NCBI GenBank assembly: GCA_020050685.1
Contig: JAGVKG010000022.1
Coordinates: 1-64,000, forward strand
DNA: 64,000 nucleotides
Origin: Candidatus Obscuribacterales bacterium
GTDB lineage: Bacteria; Cyanobacteriota; Vampirovibrionia; Obscuribacterales; Obscuribacteraceae
Direction of reading: 5' to 3'
Of the stretch, positions 62,565 through 64,000 are shown in pieces. Position numbers and translations under genes: made by a program. Numbering within the stretch: position 1 is the stretch's first letter; every line of letters begins with the position of its first letter. The notes below the pieces were generated by a model that was not told the DNA's origin, searched no databases, and worked only from the letters and a program-made list of their open reading frames with translations.

Positions 62565-63008
62565 CTAAGCAACTTCAGAAGACTTCTCATCGCCGGAAAC
62601 AAGAGCCTCGGCAACTTTGGTAATAGTCTGCCACGTTGCAGTTGCGTAGTCTGACTTTTCATAGTCTTGCAATTGCTGATAGTGCCAACCTAGCCTATCA
62701 GCTAGTTGCTGTTGCGTAAGCCCCTTATAAATACGCCATTGAATAAGAAGAGTGGGCAAATTCTGCACCATGTTCAAACTTGCCGGTTTTTTCTTGTGCG
62801 TCTTGATGGCGAGATAAGATTCTACCTGTTCTTCAAGTTGAGCAATTTGCGCTTGTAGAGCTTGTAATTGTGCATCTCTCAACCATTCCTTGCCATCAGG
62901 TAAAGGCATCTGATGCAGCTCAGCCAAAGAATCCTGCAGCTGATTTATCAGAGCGGTAGTGGTCCTAAATTGTCTCTCGTTTTTAATCACGGTTTTCACC
63001 CAATTCAA
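62565..63008 (-). CDS. XRE-type HTH protein, putative antitoxin
   Basis: A 147-residue protein. A coiled-coil N-terminal half (LQALQAQIAQLEEQVESYL) precedes an XRE helix-turn-helix (about 88-135, WRIYKGLTQQQLADRLGWHYQQLQ). The frame overlaps the end of the upstream gene by 26 bases. The actual start may be this TTG or one of the GTG codons 3 or 6 codons in. Overlap with a nucleotidyltransferase-like gene suggests a two-gene toxin-antitoxin or defence unit in which this protein would bind DNA and repress the operon. Confidence 0.75.
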   Translation of the reverse strand: MNWVKTVIKNERQFRTTTALINQLQDSLAELHQMPLPDGKEWLRDAQLQALQAQIAQLEEQVESYLAIKTHKKKPASLNMVQNLPTLLIQWRIYKGLTQQQLADRLGWHYQQLQDYEKSDYATATWQTITKVAEALVSGDEKSSEVA

Positions 63009-63417
63009 TAACTATTATGCCTTTAATGTTAACGTTAATATCGAGTTGAAAGATTTCCAGATGGTCAATTCCTTTCATAAGTTCCGGTATGCGGGGAAAA
63101 ATATCGCCTTTGTATTTGCTCTTAATTTCAGCTAGCTGTTTGAAAGGATTTAGCAATAGGGGATCAATTGTCGGTTGTATATTTTCAATCTCCCAGCAAG
63201 CGTCATAATCGTTAGGCTGTACCTTATCAGTAATGAAGCTGCCATTTAAATATAGGCGTGTACAGCCAGCTTTCGAGAGTTCTTTGACCAGCAGTTTAAG
63301 ACCATTGAAAAGATTTTGTCTGTAGGAATTGTAAGCAAAGCGCTCTTCTACTTCTTTTAAAGTAGCCACATGTATGCCCGGTGGTAAATTTCCATTATCA
63401 TCAAGGGCTGGTATCAT
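62983..63417 (-). CDS. Nucleotidyltransferase-like protein (DUF6932-like), putative toxin
   Basis: 144 residues from the ATG at 63417; the frame runs 15 codons further upstream through a promoter and is not used there. The core LNGSFITDKVQPNDYDACWE has the form GS-x9-DxD, close to the GS-x10-DxD metal-binding signature of minimal nucleotidyltransferases. C-terminal residues (INVNIKGIIVIELGENRD) complete a beta strand. Homologues I recall are called DUF6932. It could transfer nucleotides to a target such as tRNA or protein, as MNT-type toxins do. The HTH gene overlaps its end. The -10 hexamer ends six bases before the ATG, so the message is probably leaderless. Confidence 0.7.
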   Translation of the reverse strand: MIPALDDNGNLPPGIHVATLKEVEERFAYNSYRQNLFNGLKLLVKELSKAGCTRLYLNGSFITDKVQPNDYDACWEIENIQPTIDPLLLNPFKQLAEIKSKYKGDIFPRIPELMKGIDHLEIFQLDINVNIKGIIVIELGENRD

Positions 63418-63423
63418 AATACA

Positions 63424-63452
63424 AGTGTATAGTTGTAGTGCGTCCGTGTCAA
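63424..63452 (-). promoter_or_regulatory. Strong sigma-70 promoter of the putative toxin operon
   Basis: On the minus strand: TTGACA (63452-63447), a 17-base spacer and TACACT (63429-63424). The expected start point falls on the A of the ATG at 63417, seven bases after the -10 hexamer. Confidence 0.65.
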
Positions 63453-63598
63453 GCGGGTTCAATCTAAGATTATTGCGCTGGTCAGCTTACTTCGCGCTTG
63501 GTGTTGGCCGTCCGCTTCATGTTGCGTATTTGTAGACCCTGGGTATAAACATTTTGGCAAGTTAATCTGCCAATTTAATGTATTCGGGGGAGATTGTC

Positions 63599-64000
63599 GT
63601 GGCAAGAGCAGATCGCCGTGTGAGAAAGGCTCTCGACGAATCTTATCGTTACTGGCGCATTGTGGACAAAAACAATGAGCGCCCAGAATTATTCAGCTTG
63701 GCTAATTCCTTAAAGACGCTTACAGCCTCTCTGGAACTGGCTGAAAATGGTGAATTTAAGCTGACTCGCCAGCTCTGGCGCCGCATTCAGCAAGCGCTTT
63801 TCGACAAATTAATCACAAGTTTTCCTGGCTATATAACCGTTATGGATATGGATGGCGCCCAAATTTTGCCAAAGTCGGAGTTTCCCGAAGATGGCGAAGT
63901 CATCTTCCATCCGGAGAATTGCCGCCGTGCTGATGACCACTTTCACATGGAAATCAAACATCTTTATCCTGCCACTTTCTACAATTTAAAGAAGGTCTGG
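63599..64000 (+). CDS. Hypothetical protein, cut by the window end
   Basis: An open frame from the GTG at 63599 to the window edge (134 codons, no stop), with GGGGGAG about seven bases upstream. The protein starts MARADRRVRKALDESYRYWR and continues with helical, charged sequence and then LITSFPGYITVMDMDGAQIL. No signal peptide. No family is recognised, and the C-terminal part lies outside the window. Confidence 0.7.
   Translation, partial: MARADRRVRKALDESYRYWRIVDKNNERPELFSLANSLKTLTASLELAENGEFKLTRQLWRRIQQALFDKLITSFPGYITVMDMDGAQILPKSEFPEDGEVIFHPENCRRADDHFHMEIKHLYPATFYNLKKVW

Noticed and set aside
1-64000. CRISPR array, prophage or rRNA operon
   Set aside because: No regularly spaced repeats, phage structural genes or rRNA sequence were seen in the window.

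Overview
The window reads as a chromosomal segment of a diderm, heterotrophic bacterium. Outer-membrane traits are a KdsC phosphatase for LPS sugar synthesis, a MlaC-like lipid carrier, an RND efflux pump with its periplasmic adaptor, and many signal peptides; a PilT ATPase suggests type IV pili. No photosynthesis gene is present. The mix of a HelY-type helicase, adjacent RDD and SpoIIM genes, AdhE, TPR proteins and many small lineage-specific hydrophilic proteins reminds me of non-photosynthetic relatives of cyanobacteria (Vampirovibrionia, Obscuribacterales-like). That is an inference from style, not a computed placement. UGA is an ordinary stop codon in most genes here.

Layout. 1-2.6 kb: a decayed mobile-element scar (IS5-type and IS1634-type transposase remnants, a 17-bp inverted repeat at the outer edges) around an intact trypsin-like protease. 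2.6-8.4 kb: exported proteins (subtilase, two small paralogous secreted proteins, a very long TPR protein). 8.7-12.6 kb: AdhE, a STAS-like protein, an LRV-repeat protein. 12.8-20 kb: signalling (patatin lipase, a Ser/Thr kinase with a nonapeptide-repeat tail, an exported lipase-like hydrolase, a degenerate histidine kinase, an OmpR-type regulator with an altered receiver). Six copies of a direct-repeat motif, TTCACC-N4-TTTAAC, sit in the promoter regions of this block. 20.2-28.6 kb: a co-directional export cluster (ABC ATPase, ABC-2 permease, MlaC-like carrier, RND adaptor and pump) ending in a 2,4-dienoyl-CoA reductase. 28.6-36.8 kb: an orphan PglX-like DNA methylase, citrate synthase, RDD and SpoIIM proteins, a serine hydrolase of beta-lactamase fold, a coiled-coil protein, CoaD. 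37-44.3 kb: a sensor kinase, a sigma factor, PilT, four or five small unknown proteins, tRNA-Pro. 44.3-50 kb: HelY helicase, Cmk, a SelW-like selenoprotein, an HTH/coiled-coil protein, superoxide dismutase. 50-61.6 kb: a SWI2/SNF2 ATPase overlapping a 1741-residue exported beta-helix protein, an FAD oxidoreductase with an SLH-like tail, KdsC. 61.7-64 kb: an SDR, a nucleotidyltransferase-like/HTH pair resembling a toxin-antitoxin module, and a gene cut by the window end.

The most notable points are: (1) a Rdx/SelW selenoprotein whose UGA codon would make normal gene callers truncate it; (2) a likely regulon of TTCACC-N4-TTTAAC sites around an unusual two-component pair in which the histidine kinase lacks its N-box and the regulator has Glu in place of the phosphoacceptor Asp; (3) the kinase with 24 nonapeptide repeats; and (4) the leaderless, overlapping nucleotidyltransferase-like/HTH pair.
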